Origin: Deroplatys truncata | Taxonomy: Eukaryota; Arthropoda; Insecta; Mantodea; Mantidae | DNA: 64,000 bases | Reading direction: 5' to 3' | NCBI GenBank assembly: GCA_030765065.1 | Contig: CM060976.1 | Span: forward strand, 62,108,539 to 62,172,538 | Shown: positions 48,252 through 58,482 of the stretch, piece by piece | Position numbering within the stretch: position 1 is the first letter of the stretch | Layout of the letters: each line of letters begins with the position of its first letter | Translations under genes and position numbers: made by a program | Notes under the pieces: model-generated | What the model was told of the DNA's origin: nothing | What the model saw: the letters and a program-made list of their open reading frames with translations, nothing else | The model's database searches: none

Positions 48252-48335
48252 CTGTGTAGTGATTGACCGAGTATTACTGCCTGGTGTTTCAAAATCTAAC
48301 ATCAAATCTTGACTTGATGTCTGGGGTGCATGCTC
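48252..48335 (-). CDS. SMAP: SMAP internal coding exon (84 nt)
   Basis: 28 codons, phase 0 at both ends. The acceptor is TTTTGGTATGTAG before GAGCATGCA; the donor is ACACAG before GTGAGT. It encodes EHAPQTSSQD, LMLDFETPGSN and TRSITTQ. MLDFE is one change from the clathrin-box consensus (L-hydrophobic-x-hydrophobic-D/E), and SMAP proteins are known to bind clathrin through such a box (LLGLD in the mammalian protein). Because its length is a multiple of three and both ends are phase 0, it could be skipped without changing frame. It is flanked by introns of ~13.6 and ~15 kb. Exon status is supported by splice sites, an open frame without stops, and frame fit with its neighbours. Confidence 0.75.
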
Positions 48336-48544
48336 CTACATACCAAAACACCAAGTAACAAACAAAAGGTAAAAACAAATCTACATACGGAGGTACATAC
48401 TATACAGATAACATGAAAACATGGGTAAGGAAAAGCAAACTACAACTACTTTTTTGCATGACTGCATACACAGAATTGCCTTTGCATCATTCTTCACAAA
48501 AGTGGATGTGAGTGTTTGCTACTTTAAAAAATTAGGTAAAATAT

Positions 48545-49320
48545 CTGATGTGTTCCATTCAAATGACTTTTCTACTCACTCTTCTACAAACTATTTTCAA
48601 AAACTCTTATTCTTCCATCTTCTTTTTGTTAATGAGATAATCTTTCATTACATATTTTATTGTAGGTATAAGAAAGACACAATAGGCTAAAGCGATAGTC
48701 AGATTTTTAAAAAATGGGTTGCTGTGTGATGGCTTTGAAATCCATGCTCTATTCATCACAAAACACAAATGAAAAAAGTATAAGTATTTTAAAATTGAAA
48801 CCAATAACAAACAATATCTCAGAAATGGTTAACAACAAAAATTTATTTGACCTAAATATATGTTTTAATGAGATCTACATTTCTGCACAGTAAGATTTTG
48901 CTTTATTTCTTAGGTTTATCAGTTAAAATAAAGTCATTCAGAATGAAGAGGACTTATATTCCCAGAAAATTCAAGAGACATTTTATTTGTCATGCAAATA
49001 TCTTAATCATATGGTGCTTTAATCAAAATTGTTAAGAGCCATTTTTGAGAAAATCAAAAATTACAAAAGCTCCTCTGTGCAAAAGGGTAGTTTGGGGTGG
49101 GGATATTTTCTTGAAAAATATCAAGTTCAGTATTTAACCAACTTTTAATTTTTGACTTATACTGTTCAGAAACACAAACTTACCTTTTTTTACAAAAATG
49201 TTCTTTTTTAAATTTATTCAGGGAACCTCAAAATGTGCATTTGCTGCGAAATCTTATATTGAATTTTTGGGTGGATTGCAATACTTCCTTTACTTACTAT
49301 TGTATGCAGTAGAGCAAGCA
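48545..49320 (+). repeat. R850 repeat, near-full copy
   Basis: It starts CTGATGTGTTCCATTCAAAT and ends GGTGGATTGCAATACTTCC plus a degenerate tail (GTAGAGCAAGCA). Landmarks: GGCTAAAGCGATAGTCAG, GAGATCTACATTTCTG and GGGTAGTTTGGGGTGGG. Confidence 0.7.
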
Positions 49321-49564
49321 AACCATTGGAGGGGAGGAGGCTCTCCCCACCACTATGCCTGCAGTAATACCTGGTCGTATGGCTACCGTGAGTCAAAGGG
49401 TACTTGGGGGAGCATTGTATACTTTACGGTAGCAATAGGACATCAGTGGGGAACTGGCTATCACATATATGGAAAATAAAAGGTCGTTATTCCTAGAAAT
49501 TTGTTTTATTTGGAACATATGAAAACATTTTGCCTTGTGTGAAAGTAACAATCAGGATTAACTT

Positions 49565-49985
49565 ACTTATTTTGTAGATACATTCAATCTCAGCATAGCG
49601 CATAAATTATAGTCACCAATTCTAGAACTGCTTTTGTTTTCAACATTGTTTATAAGTGAAAAAAACTGTTTGCACATATGTGGTTCCAAACATTGTTACC
49701 ATATACTCACAGAGGTTGCGCAAATTTGGAAATGATTCGTTAGTTAACATTTTATAAACCTCAATCCTCACCTTTCCACAACTTCGTGGACTGTTCTTCT
49801 GCAATTTTATAATATCTGACTGTAAGTGATCAGGAACCTCTTCTGAACTGACAGAAAGCGGATTACTACTAATATGAAGTTCATTTTTCATTGAGAACAC
49901 ATCATCAAATCTTGTTTCAAACATCGAATTAAGGTTCTTTAACAATATCTGCCACTTAGGAATCATATGGACTATTATTGAAGAT
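49565..49985 (-). pseudogene. hAT transposase, C-terminal piece (3 of 3)
   Basis: Read down from 49985: MIPKWQILLKNLNSMFETRF, HISSNPLSVSSEEVPDHLQS, DIIKLQKNS, LTNESFPNLRNLCEYMVTMF, then GTTYV and, after a small frameshift, FFSLINNVENKSSSRIGDYN and LCAMLRLNVSTK before a stop. This is the C-terminal dimerisation region of hAT transposases of the ZBED/GTF2IRD2-like group (FPNLR, FGSTYxCExxFS, K-x3-R-x-RL, L-x2-LR). It is colinear with pieces at 54181-55060 and 59609-60162 on the same strand. A plus-strand LINE begins at its upstream edge. Confidence 0.8.
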
Positions 49986-50004
49986 CTTATTGAAGATTAA
50001 CAAG

Positions 50005-50325
50005 ATGGCGGCCGTGTGTACGATGATAACGGGAAGCAAGCAGCAAAATTATGGCGAAAAAGCAGGAAAACATACAAAGGAAAAAACAGGAAAGGACGAA
50101 AATCAATATGCAAATGGTATAGACAGCGGCAGAAATGAAGATAGCAAAAATGGAAATAGAGATGGAAAAAAAAAAGAACCAAAAAACGAAATCGCACATG
50201 GCGCAAGGGAAGTGGAGACGATAGCGTCATTACAAAAGATAACTGAACTATTAAATAAGGATCTAAAAAATGCACAGGAAGAGATAAAAGAATTGAAAAT
50301 ACATAAAAGTGAACTAGAAGCATAA
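50005..50325 (+). pseudogene. LINE ORF1, N-terminal part
   Basis: From ATG 50005: MAAVCTMITGSKQQNYGEKA, a Lys/Glu/Asn-rich stretch, then a predicted coiled coil (ITELLNKDLKNAQEEIKEL). It ends at a premature stop at 50323. Downstream, in-frame pieces such as NRFEVLSEE lead towards the esterase domain, so this is the broken front of ORF1. Confidence 0.65.
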
Positions 50326-50570
50326 AGAGAGACTAAAATAGACAAAGCATCAGCTTCGTACTCGTCAGTGGTTAAAACCAACACCAGAGTAAGAAACACA
50401 GCCCTAAACATCAACACCGTAAATAGGTTTGAGGTGTTAAGCGAAGAAAAAAATCTAAGCAAATGAAACAGAAGAAAAACACGAGGGAAGATGCAACAAC
50501 TACAAGTGGATAAATCCAAATGCAAGGACCATGAAAACAAAGAAAGAAGAACAGGAAAAGAAGAAGTGTT

Positions 50571-51053
50571 GTGATATATGGTGACTCAATCATAAAAAAC
50601 GTGATTCTAAACAGAAAAGATGTGAAGGTGAAAGTGTACAGAGGTGTAAAGGCAGCATATCTGCCTAATATAATAAAAAGTGAAAAGTGTAATGCTAAAG
50701 TGGTGGTACTGCATGTAGGCACAAATAACATTAAAAAAGGAAAATGTCCAAATGAGGTTATGCAGGAAGTATACAACTTAATTGTGTGTATCAAAAAGTG
50801 TTTACCAGGGGCAATAGTGGTTGTAAATAGCATAGTTTTAAGAAGAGGCTACAGTAAAAGGTTTATAAACGCTATAAATGATTAAATTAGATGGGCGTGT
50901 AAAGCTGCTAAAGCAGTTTGTGGAGACTCAAATAGGTATATAGATGAAAGTTGTTTGGGAAGGGATGGCCTGCATTTAAATAGAAAGGGTTCATATGAGT
51001 TAAGTCAAATGATAAACAAGGTAGTAAATTTATGCATAAAACAGGGAAACTAG
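50571..51053 (+). pseudogene. LINE ORF1, SGNH-hydrolase (esterase) domain
   Basis: 161 codons in one frame with a single internal stop at 50883. Block I is VIYGDSII (nucleophile Ser at about 50586), block III is VVLHVGTNNI (50700-50730), block V is RDGLHLNRKGSYELS (Asp and His of the triad, about 50960). Such esterase domains are known in ORF1 of CR1/L2-group LINEs and may aid membrane or RNP interactions. All three catalytic residues are still present. Confidence 0.8.
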
Positions 51054-51249
51054 AAACAGGTGTAGATGATGGGAACAAAGTGGATAAACATAAATCAAAT
51101 TCTGTAAATGTAGAGAGTAAAAGATGTGAAGTAGTGAAAGGGAATGTATCAAATCAGGAGGAAACAACACAAAAAATCTGCAGGGTACAATGTGTGAGTA
51201 ATAAAAGCATAGGGGGTTTAACACGTATCATCAAAACGTACAATATATA

Positions 51250-51960
51250 AGCAATAAGATAACGCTAATAGAAATCTTGTTAAAAGAGATAGAGCCAAAT
51301 GTATTAGTATTTACCGAACATGGTTTAAAAACAGAAGAAATAATAGTAAACAATTATGAAGGTTATATTTTAGGAACATACTACTGTAGACAAGAACACA
51401 ATAGTGGGGGAGTAGCGATTTATGTGGATGAGACAATAAAATTTAAAGAAGTAGATTGTAGCAAATTTCTAGTAGAAATGACATGTGAACTAGCAGCCAT
51501 AGAAATATTCTTGAAAAAACAAAACATTGTACTAATAGGAGCATACAGGTCCCCAGCAACAAATGAAAAAAATTATTAAAAACTTAGAAAATTTCCTAAA
51601 CACAATTCCTGAAAATAAAATAAAAATAGTAATGGGGGATCTAAATATTGATTTACTAAAAGAAAATTCAGTAAAACATAAATTAATAGAAACCTTAACT
51701 AGGCTAAACTAAAAAATTGGCATAGACAAACCCACCAGGGTCACAAAACTAACAGAAACTTGTATCGATAATGTATTTACAAATCTAATAGAAAATAAAT
51801 GGGAAACTAAAATAATAAAAGAAAGAATAGGTGATAATTTTGGCCAGTTGTTAAAAGTAAAAAAAGAAAACCTTACAAAACAATTTTGAATATAAAAGAC
51901 AAATAGATAATGAAAGTTTAAATAGATTGAGACAATTCCTCGCACAGATAAGATGGAACA
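51250..51960 (+). pseudogene. LINE ORF2, APE-type endonuclease
   Basis: KEIEPNVLVFTEHGLK carries the metal-binding Glu. It is followed by HNSGGVAIYVDETIKF, ELAAIEIFLKKQNIVLIGAY and RSPA. After a frameshift near 51575 comes IVMGDLNIDLL (the GDxN block), then TRVTKLTETCIDNVFTNL, the target-recognition end of LINE endonucleases. The final SDH block is degraded (GDNFG). It nicks target DNA in the living element. Confidence 0.8.
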
Positions 51961-52499
51961 AGATTTATGAATCAGAAAGTGTAAATAAAAGGTATGAACA
52001 TTTTAGTAATATATTGCAGAAAGGCTTAAATACCAAAAATACTACTGAAAAAAGTAAAAATCAAGTCGGATTCAATGGGTGCCCAGTATGAAAAATGGAT
52101 GACAAAAGGGATACAAATTTCATGGGAGAGAGTGAAATTTTTAAATTCTATGAAGTGTGTAAATATGAGTGATAGATCATTAAAATATATTGAAAATTAC
52201 AATAGAATATTTAAATTAGTGTGTGAAAGTGCAAAGATGAGGTATAATCAGAAATTGGTAGTAAACTCGGAAAATAAGACAAAAACGATATGGAATATGG
52301 TAAATAGGGTACACAAGAAGGGAAAAAATAAAAAACAGGAAAATATGACAATCAAAGAAAATGATATTGAGATAAACAACCCAAACGAAATATGTATTAA
52401 TTTTAATAATTACTTTATAAATATTACAAAACAAATGACAAATGGTCAAAAAAAAAAAACAACTAAATAAAAATAGTAGCATCAAGCCAAGTAAAGTCA

Positions 52500-53720
52500 A
52501 TGGGAATATTAGAAGTATCGAAGAAAAGTGTATTACAGGAAATTGATAAGCTTAAGCCTAAAAAATCTATCAGTTTTGATGAAATGTCAAACAAAATCAT
52601 AAAAGATATTAAAATTGAAATTGTTCAAGGTTAACACATATTATAAACACATCATTAATACAAGGGACGTTTCCTGACACTTTAAAGAAAGTAATTGTAA
52701 GGCCATTATTTAAACAAAAGGGAAGCAAAACGAATATAGAAAATTATAGGCCAATTACATTCAACTATTTCAAAAATAATGGAAGGTGTATTTTTAAACC
52801 AATTGCAAAATTATTTTACTAAAGTAAACGTAATATCGGAATGGCAATTTGGGTTTCAAAAGAAGAAATTGACAATCCTTGCGATCAGCAAAGTTAATAA
52901 TCATATAATTGAAGCACTAAATAAACAGGGGAAAGTAATAGCTATTTTTTTTGGACTTATCGAAGGCATTCGACTGCGTAAATATACATATACTTATAAA
53001 AAAATTAGAAAATTATGGGGTTCGTGGTTTGGCACCAAATGGATTAGTTTGTATCTTAAAAACAGAATGCAGTGTGTTGAAATAAACCATAGAAATATTA
53101 CTGGTGTCGTAGAAAAAACTAAATAAAATTTTCAAATGGTTCGGCAAGGAGTACCACAAGGATCGAAATTAGGTCCTTTTTTTTTGTTTCTAATATACAT
53201 TAACGATATTTTTGAATTAGTACAAAAAAATGGAAATGTAGCAATTGTATATGCAGACGACATGACAGTAGTAATTAAAGGTAAATCAGCTACTGAGGTA
53301 GAATTAAAAGCAAATGATTTAATGAAAAAAATTAAACAATATTATATAAATCTGGACATGATTTTAAATACTAAAAAGACAGCCTGGATAAATTTTAAAT
53401 TAAAAAAATTTAATCTAAATAGTATACAACTGGAAATAGATGGTGAAAAAGTACCAGAGAATCAACACACAAATTTTTTAGGAGTTATAATAGACAAACA
53501 GCTAAATTGGAAGCCATATATAACCGATATAAAAAAGAAGATAAATACAGGTTTATATATAATGAGACACGTGAAGAAAACCATGGATGTCGAAGCACTT
53601 AAACAGGTATACTATGCTTTTATTTATTCACACATAAAATATGGAATAATATTGTGGGGAAATATTACAACAGAAGTGCAAAAGGTATTTAAATTACAAA
53701 AAAAAACAAAAAACAATTAG
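52500..53720 (+). pseudogene. LINE ORF2, reverse transcriptase
   Basis: Visible blocks are: DKLKPKKSISFDEMSNK-like start at 52540; VIVRPLFKQKGSK and IENYRPITF (52690-52760); EWQFGFQKKK (52840); VRQGVPQGSKLGPFFLFLIY (53140); VYADDMTVVIKGK with catalytic YADD at 53250; LNTKKTAWINFK; and NFLGVIIDKQLNWKPYI. At least three frameshifts lie upstream of the open frame 53136-53720. The active-site Asp pair is kept. Confidence 0.85.
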
Positions 53721-53731
53721 AATAATAGGTA

Positions 53732-54091
53732 ATGTTAAAAATACACACATGTAAATCAATGTTTAAACAATATGGTATATTGACTGTTCCTTGTATATAC
53801 ATTTATGAGACGATAAAACATCTTTTAGAGGAAAATGAGCCAAAAAATGCTGGTATACACATGTATAACCTAAGAAACAATGATGATTATTTCAGAACAG
53901 TAATTAAAGGCACATTAAACAGACGTAGTGTAAAAAATATGGGAAAAGAACTTTATAATAAGTTACCTGAAAAAATAAAATTGATAAAAAATGCTGATCA
54001 AACTGTGAAAGAAATAAAAAGGCACCTACTAGTAAATGCATTTTATAGTCTGAAGGAATTTAAGTGTGGGACTGGTAATCAGGAATTGTAA
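53732..54091 (+). pseudogene. LINE ORF2, C-terminal region
   Basis: After a one-base shift the protein continues LKIHTCKSMFKQYGILTVPC, IYIYETIKHLLEENEPKNAG, YNLRNNDDY and NKLPEKIKLIKNADQTVKEI, ending in a stop at 54089. The LP-x2-I(K)-x4-Y/F and YNLRN elements are usual for the tail of CR1/L2-type reverse transcriptases. Confidence 0.75.
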
Positions 54092-54180
54092 ATAAATTGT
54101 AAATAATTATTGTACCTGACGAATCCACAACATGTAGATGTTCTCATGGATGAAAATAAATTGAAATTGAAATCTTCAAA

Positions 54181-55060
54181 TATGGAAAAGAACTTAAATC
54201 TGCATTTTGGAGCTGATGTTCCAAACATTTAAATTATTCATATAGCACTTTAGTGGACTATTAACTGATTTTTACCTTATAGCACTGTGTTGAGGCAGTT
54301 TAAGTGACCACACAGGTCAGTCAAAAGACCAGATTCACAACCCATTGCTTGTCAGAAAGCTGCAGAATTATAACTCCTTGTTCTCTCAAGAAAGTGCTGA
54401 CTTCCTCACAGAGACTTAAACATGATTAAGCACATTTCCCCTGCTTAACCATCTAACTTGGTTGTAATATCTTAGGTCTGAATAAGTACAACAGTCTCCG
54501 CCAGATATTGTTGAAAAAGCCTATTATGCAAAGGATGTGATTTAATTAGATTCACAGCTTTCACCACCACAGACATCACATTCTCTAAAGTTGCTGCCTG
54601 GGCACACAAGGCTTCTTTATGAATAATACAGTGTGTTACCTTCACAGAGTTCCGAGGAAGACCAATGTCTTCTTAAAATGTCATAAGTGTTTCAGCACAA
54701 CCAGTTTTTCCCAAGATAATTCATACTTACAGGCTGCCATATAAATTGAATCAAGAACATCATCTCCACAAGCATGCCCCTGAAGAGCATGAGGTCCAGA
54801 AACACTTCCAATATATTAAGTTCCGAGTCAATACCTCTAATATAAACTGCTACGTAAATGATATCTTTGAGATCCGAACTCTCATTCAGAACCAATGAGT
54901 AGGATTAAGTGTATTCATTTTAGTTTTCAACTGATCTATGTAGAACTCATAACTGATATTCTTGATGCTACTGCGATTCTTCCTAAAGGTATGTTTATAA
55001 TGATGAATGATTTATTGTCTACTTTGAACTTAATGCAATTTATACAATGTTTACAATACA
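54181..55060 (-). pseudogene. hAT transposase, middle piece (2 of 3)
   Basis: Read down from 55060: NISYEFYIDQLKTKMNT, then YSLVLNESSDLKD (hAT proteins usually have LDEStD here; the first acid is Asn), VAVYIRGIDSELNILEVFLD, LYYSQRS-like (the CIIHQEAL region, shifted), ENVMSVVVKAVN-like residues near 54560, and RYYNQVRWLSRGNVL at 54480 (the VRWLSRGxVL block is the clearest hAT hallmark). Stops and shifts are frequent. The missing start is at 59609-60162 and the missing end at 49565-49985. Confidence 0.75.
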
Positions 55061-55743
55061 ATGGAGTTACTTATTATTTCTCTTCCCCTTATATTTAACA
55101 TTCTCTTGTATATATAATGGGGGAAATATAATTTTCCACTATTTACTTTTTTGCTTTGTTACCCTTTTTCTGTATTTTCTCCAATTTGCTTCATGTCTCT
55201 TTTAACCACTTTAACCTAATTTTTTCCTAAATATTTTCCTGCTTTCTCCATACATTCATTTGATCTTGTATTAAAAATCTTCCTAACTTGTAGCTCTATT
55301 GGTAAATTTTTCCATTTCTCTAGTATTAAATTCTCTCTTCCTTTATCCGTGTCCTCACATTCCAGAATATAAAGCCATGTCATGTAATCCATTATATTTA
55401 GTACATCTCACCCCCCTTCTTCTCCCTGTTAGACCACCTAAATTCCTTACACCTGTCCTCACCCATGCATACCAATTCTGGCCTCTTTGTGGCATATTTC
55501 GATGTATCTTTCTTTTCCCCATTCCATTTTTAAATATCTATAATCTATTAATGACCTTTTTTCCTTGAAACTACTTATAATTTCTTGCTTTTCAATATCC
55601 TATACTCTTGTTCTAATTTCTTTCCAGAAACCCTTACTTTTGTTGTTTCTTTCTGCCCATGTTTCACCCATTCCTATTTCTTCCAATGTTGTCTGTACAT
55701 TGTGCATCCAAGTTTCTTTTTTCCCCATTTTCTCCTGTATAAT

Positions 55744-56186
55744 CTAGCATTGCTTTAGTATCTCATTTTCCTGCAGTAGCTTTATTCTGAACCAGTATTT
55801 GATTGCCCTTTCTACCATTTTGCCTTTTGCTCCCACCCTCCCTAGTTCCGCTTGTGCTACTTCATTTGGTGAACTTCTTGGTAATCCCAGGCTTATTTTG
55901 CAAAAATTCCTATGTATAGCATCTACATTTTCCCATCCTTTTTCCAGCCCCACATCTCTGCTGCATATAACATCCTTGCTTCCACCACTGTGCTATATAT
56001 CCTTTCTAACCATGCAATTTGTATTTCTGGTATTTTGTTCACACATTCTCTGATTACCTGTATTGCTTGTTTCCGCTTTGCTAGTACTTCTTTCTTCTTC
56101 TGTTCTCCCCAACTCCCTGCACTATTGAGCCTTACTCCTAGAGTCAATTGTCCACTACTTCCAACTCCGTTCCATACCAATACCAC
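55744..56186 (-). pseudogene. LINE C-terminal region
   Basis: From 56186: LGVRLNSAGSWGEQKKKE, AIQVIRECVNKIPEIQIAWL, RIYSTVVEARMLYAAEMWGW. Then, shifted, from 55953: VDAIHRNFCKISLGLPRSSP and NEVAQAELGRVGAK, VERAIKYWFRIKLL. The order (thumb, YG/AAEMW block, F-x-K-LGLP, E-LGR, R-x2-KYW) is that of LINE reverse-transcriptase tails. Confidence 0.75.
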
Positions 56187-56688
56187 TTTTTAGTCTTTCT
56201 TAGTTTATATCCATTCTTAAAAATCATGATTTTCAATTTCTTTTTGTTTATTCTCATCCCCCAATCTTTACAATATTTGCCAATTGTTTCAATAGCTTTA
56301 CTTAATCCCACAACTGAGATGGAACCTGCCACTAGATCATCTGCAAACAATAATCCTGGTATTTCCTTAGCATTAATAACTGGTGAATGCTTATCCAATT
56401 TTTATCTCTTCTATAATATCATCCATAAATAGGCTAGATAGCATCGGATTGTTTGCATCCTTGTCTAAGCCCTAAATTATTCACGTTCTATTCAGTAATT
56501 ATTCCATTGGCTATTTTAACACACCGCTCATTAGTTGCATATAAATATTCTTTATAAATGATTTGCTCACTCCTTTCTTAATTAGTTTTAACCATAGTGC
56601 ATCCCTGTTGATAGTGTTGAATGCTTTTTCTAAATCAATAAAAATCATGTATATCCTGCCCTTTTTTATACTTAAGTACAGGGAGAGC
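56144..56688 (-). pseudogene. LINE reverse transcriptase, palm (catalytic) part
   Basis: Directly left of the mariner insertion: KKGRIYMIFIDLEKAFNTIN (first catalytic Asp in FIDLEKAF), LWLKLIKKGVSKSFIKNI, then degraded sequence with MLSSLFMDDIIEEI, and NAKEIPGLLFADDLVAGSIS (FADD at about 56340) and DWGMRINKKKLKIMIF. Confidence 0.8.
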
Positions 56689-57394
56689 CAAAAAACTACA
56701 AACTGGTTGCACAATGTTTTTTCTGTCCGCGTCCTCGGCACTCGTTGCCATCTGTCGCTATCATAGAAAGGCGCAGATGAAACCATACAACATTTTTAAA
56801 ACTACTTTTAAAAGCTTTACTTACCAACTTTATGAAAGAAGATGCTGAAACTGGCCACTGTCATTGTCCATACATTTTTGGCACCTCTTTAGAAAACTAT
56901 TCATTACTCACCATAGTCCACATTGAGAAATGCGGATATTTTGTTTTAATTCTTCCAGGATATGTGGGTTTGTCTTGTACACTTTCTGTTTTAAGTTACC
57001 CCATAAAAATCGCAGGGGGTAGGTCGGGGGACCGAGGGTGCCACAAATATCTATTAATAATTCTGTTCCCAAACACACTTTCAATTGTTCTCATCGAAAT
57101 ATTGGCCATATGAGCTGTTGCAGAATCTCGTTGAAAAACGGCAAAATCACACTCCCTGTCAATTCTCTAAAAACAGGGGGCAAAATTGTATTCACATATG
57201 CACAGGCTTCAATTATTGACTCAAAAAAAATTGGCCCTCTATAAAGTTGATAAGTAAAGCCTTTAAAGTAGTTTTAAAACTGTTGTATGGTTTCATCCGC
57301 GCTTTTCTATGATAGCAGCAGACAGCAACAAGCACCGAGGACACAGACAGGAAAAACACAGCACAGTCGGCTTGTAGTTTTTTGGCTCTCTGTG
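56689..57394 (-). mobile_element. Mariner-like element with ~110-bp inverted repeats
   Basis: It starts CAGGGAGAGCCAAAAAACTA after TA and ends TTTTTTGGCTCTCTGTG before TA. Both ends carry CGCTATCATAGAAAGG or its inverse. Inside on the minus strand is a transposase tail: PCDFY (shifted) then LKQKVYKTNPHILEELKQNI and RISQCGLW (57030-56885), a mariner/IS630 C-terminal pattern. It inserted at a TA within the LINE reverse transcriptase: the LINE reads ILKTMVDKY up to the right edge and continues LKYKKGRIYMIF at the left edge. Confidence 0.85.
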
Positions 57395-57435
57395 TATTTA
57401 TCCACCATAGTCTTTAAAATTAATATGTTATCTGT

Positions 57436-57631
57436 TTTAAAATAGAGAGAGTTGAAAGTTGTTACACTACATCACTAAAATATTCTTTCTTGAACACGTT
57501 TTGGGAGAATGGTTTGCTCCCATCGTCAGCGTTCTCCCAAAATGCATTCAAGTAAGAACAATTTAATGATGTAGTGTAACAACCTTCAACTCTATTTTAA
57601 ATTATGACATTGCTGTTACTAGCTTCTCAAT
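57436..57631. mobile_element. Foldback element inside LINE reverse transcriptase
   Basis: The outer arms are TAGAGAGAGTTGAAAGTTGT and its inverse near 57597, followed by TACACTACATCA and its inverse. An inner stem TTTTGGGAGAAT pairs with a CTCCCAAAAT-type arm near 57537. It is bounded by ~23-25-bp near-identical LINE sequence on both sides (TAAAATTAATATGTTATCTG at 57414 and AAAATTAATGTTATCTGTTA at 57636). It is related to the hairpin at 58407. Confidence 0.7.
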
Positions 57632-58160
57632 CTTCAAAATTAATGTTATCTGTTATTCTCCTTCCTTTTTTAAATCCTGCTTGGAATTCTGATAGCTTCC
57701 CCTCTTTCTCTGCCCATCTCTGCATTCTGTCAGCTAGTACCCCTGTGTGTACTTTAGCTATCACTGGTAGGAGGGTGATACCCTTGTAATTTATAGGATC
57801 CTCTATATCTGCTTTGATTTTATATATTGGTGCTACAATTCCTTTTTTCCTCTCTGGGACTCTACCCCTTTCACGTACTGAGTTAAACAATCACTATTAA
57901 CCTCAGCCTATCATCAATTTTGCACCATGCTTTCCAGAATTCACCTGGTAACCCATCGATTCCATAGGCCTTGTTATTTTTTAGCTTTAATATTTGCATT
58001 TTTACTTCATATATCTTAATTTAATTTCTTCTACCTCCTGTCATGTTCTTTTTCCTCATTTTTCCGCTACTCCAAAAATGATATTTAACTTCCTATGTCT
58101 TTCCTTTTCTCTCTCCAAATTTGTTACTCTCTGTTCTATACCTTTTTCACTATAAGCTGA
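57627..58160 (-). pseudogene. LINE ORF1-type linker and reverse transcriptase start
   Basis: From 58160: GIEQRVTNLEREKERHRKLN and IIFGVAEK, which resembles an ORF1 coiled-coil end, then a stop. At 58010 LKLKNNKAYGIDGLPGEFWK, and from 57890 VRERGRVPERKKGIVAPIYK, INYKGITLLPVIAKV and GKLSEFQAGFKKGRRITDNI: reverse-transcriptase fingers in correct order. No endonuclease lies between, so a deletion fused the two parts. Confidence 0.7.
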
Positions 58161-58190
58161 AAGGTGAAGTAAATAAAACCACATGACAAG
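58138..58190 (+). repeat. Inverted copy of LINE 5' sequence (pairs with 59215-59268)
   Basis: TATACCTTTTTCACTATAAG and then CTGAAAGGTGAAGTAAATAA on the plus strand match the minus strand of 59268-59215 with only a few changes. The segment between them is ~1 kb. Confidence 0.75.
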
Positions 58191-58406
58191 AGAGCACCTC
58201 ATTGGCTGGAGGACAAACTACAGCCTTTCTCGCTTAGCACGTCGTCTCTTCCTCTACAAAAAACAGTTCGGTTCAGATCGTAACATTTTGTGGTTATTCT
58301 CATGCAGAGAAATTTAAAAAACCCATTATTGTAACAGTTCAATTTATGAAACTAAATGTTGACTAATTTTGAAGATTTAGAAGCTAGTAACAGTGATGTG
58401 TCATAA

Positions 58407-58482
58407 TTTAAGATAAAGAGAGTTGAGGGTGATGTGATTTTAGTGATGTAGTGTAACAACCCTCAACTCTCTTTATCTTAAA
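58407..58482. repeat. Perfect 24-bp hairpin (28-nt loop)
   Basis: The arm 58407-58430 (TTTAAGATAAAGAGAG followed by TTGAGGGT) pairs perfectly with 58459-58482. The loop holds GTGATGTAGTGTAACA. The flank AGAAGCTAGTAACAG (58379) also occurs inverted beside the foldback at 57436-57631, so the two belong to one family. Confidence 0.8.

Larger units (their letters stand above)
49990..54180 (+). mobile_element. CR1-like LINE with ORF1 esterase, near full length
   Basis: The order is: short coiled-coil ORF1 start, SGNH-esterase domain, APE endonuclease, reverse transcriptase, C-terminal region and a 3' end AAATTGAAATTGAAAT, the kind of short direct-repeat tail CR1-group LINEs have. The 5' end starts at ACAAGATGGCGGCC. 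Only a handful of frameshifts break it, so it is younger than the hAT gene it split. No target duplication is evident, as is common for this LINE group. Confidence 0.85.

Noticed and set aside
49997-50833. Long minus-strand frames (up to 145 codons)
   Set aside because: They are antisense shadows of the A-rich, stop-poor coding strand of the CR1-like LINE.
55299-56432. Plus-strand frames rich in Pro, Phe and Leu
   Set aside because: They are antisense to the minus-strand LINE reverse transcriptase and tail, which have clear motifs.
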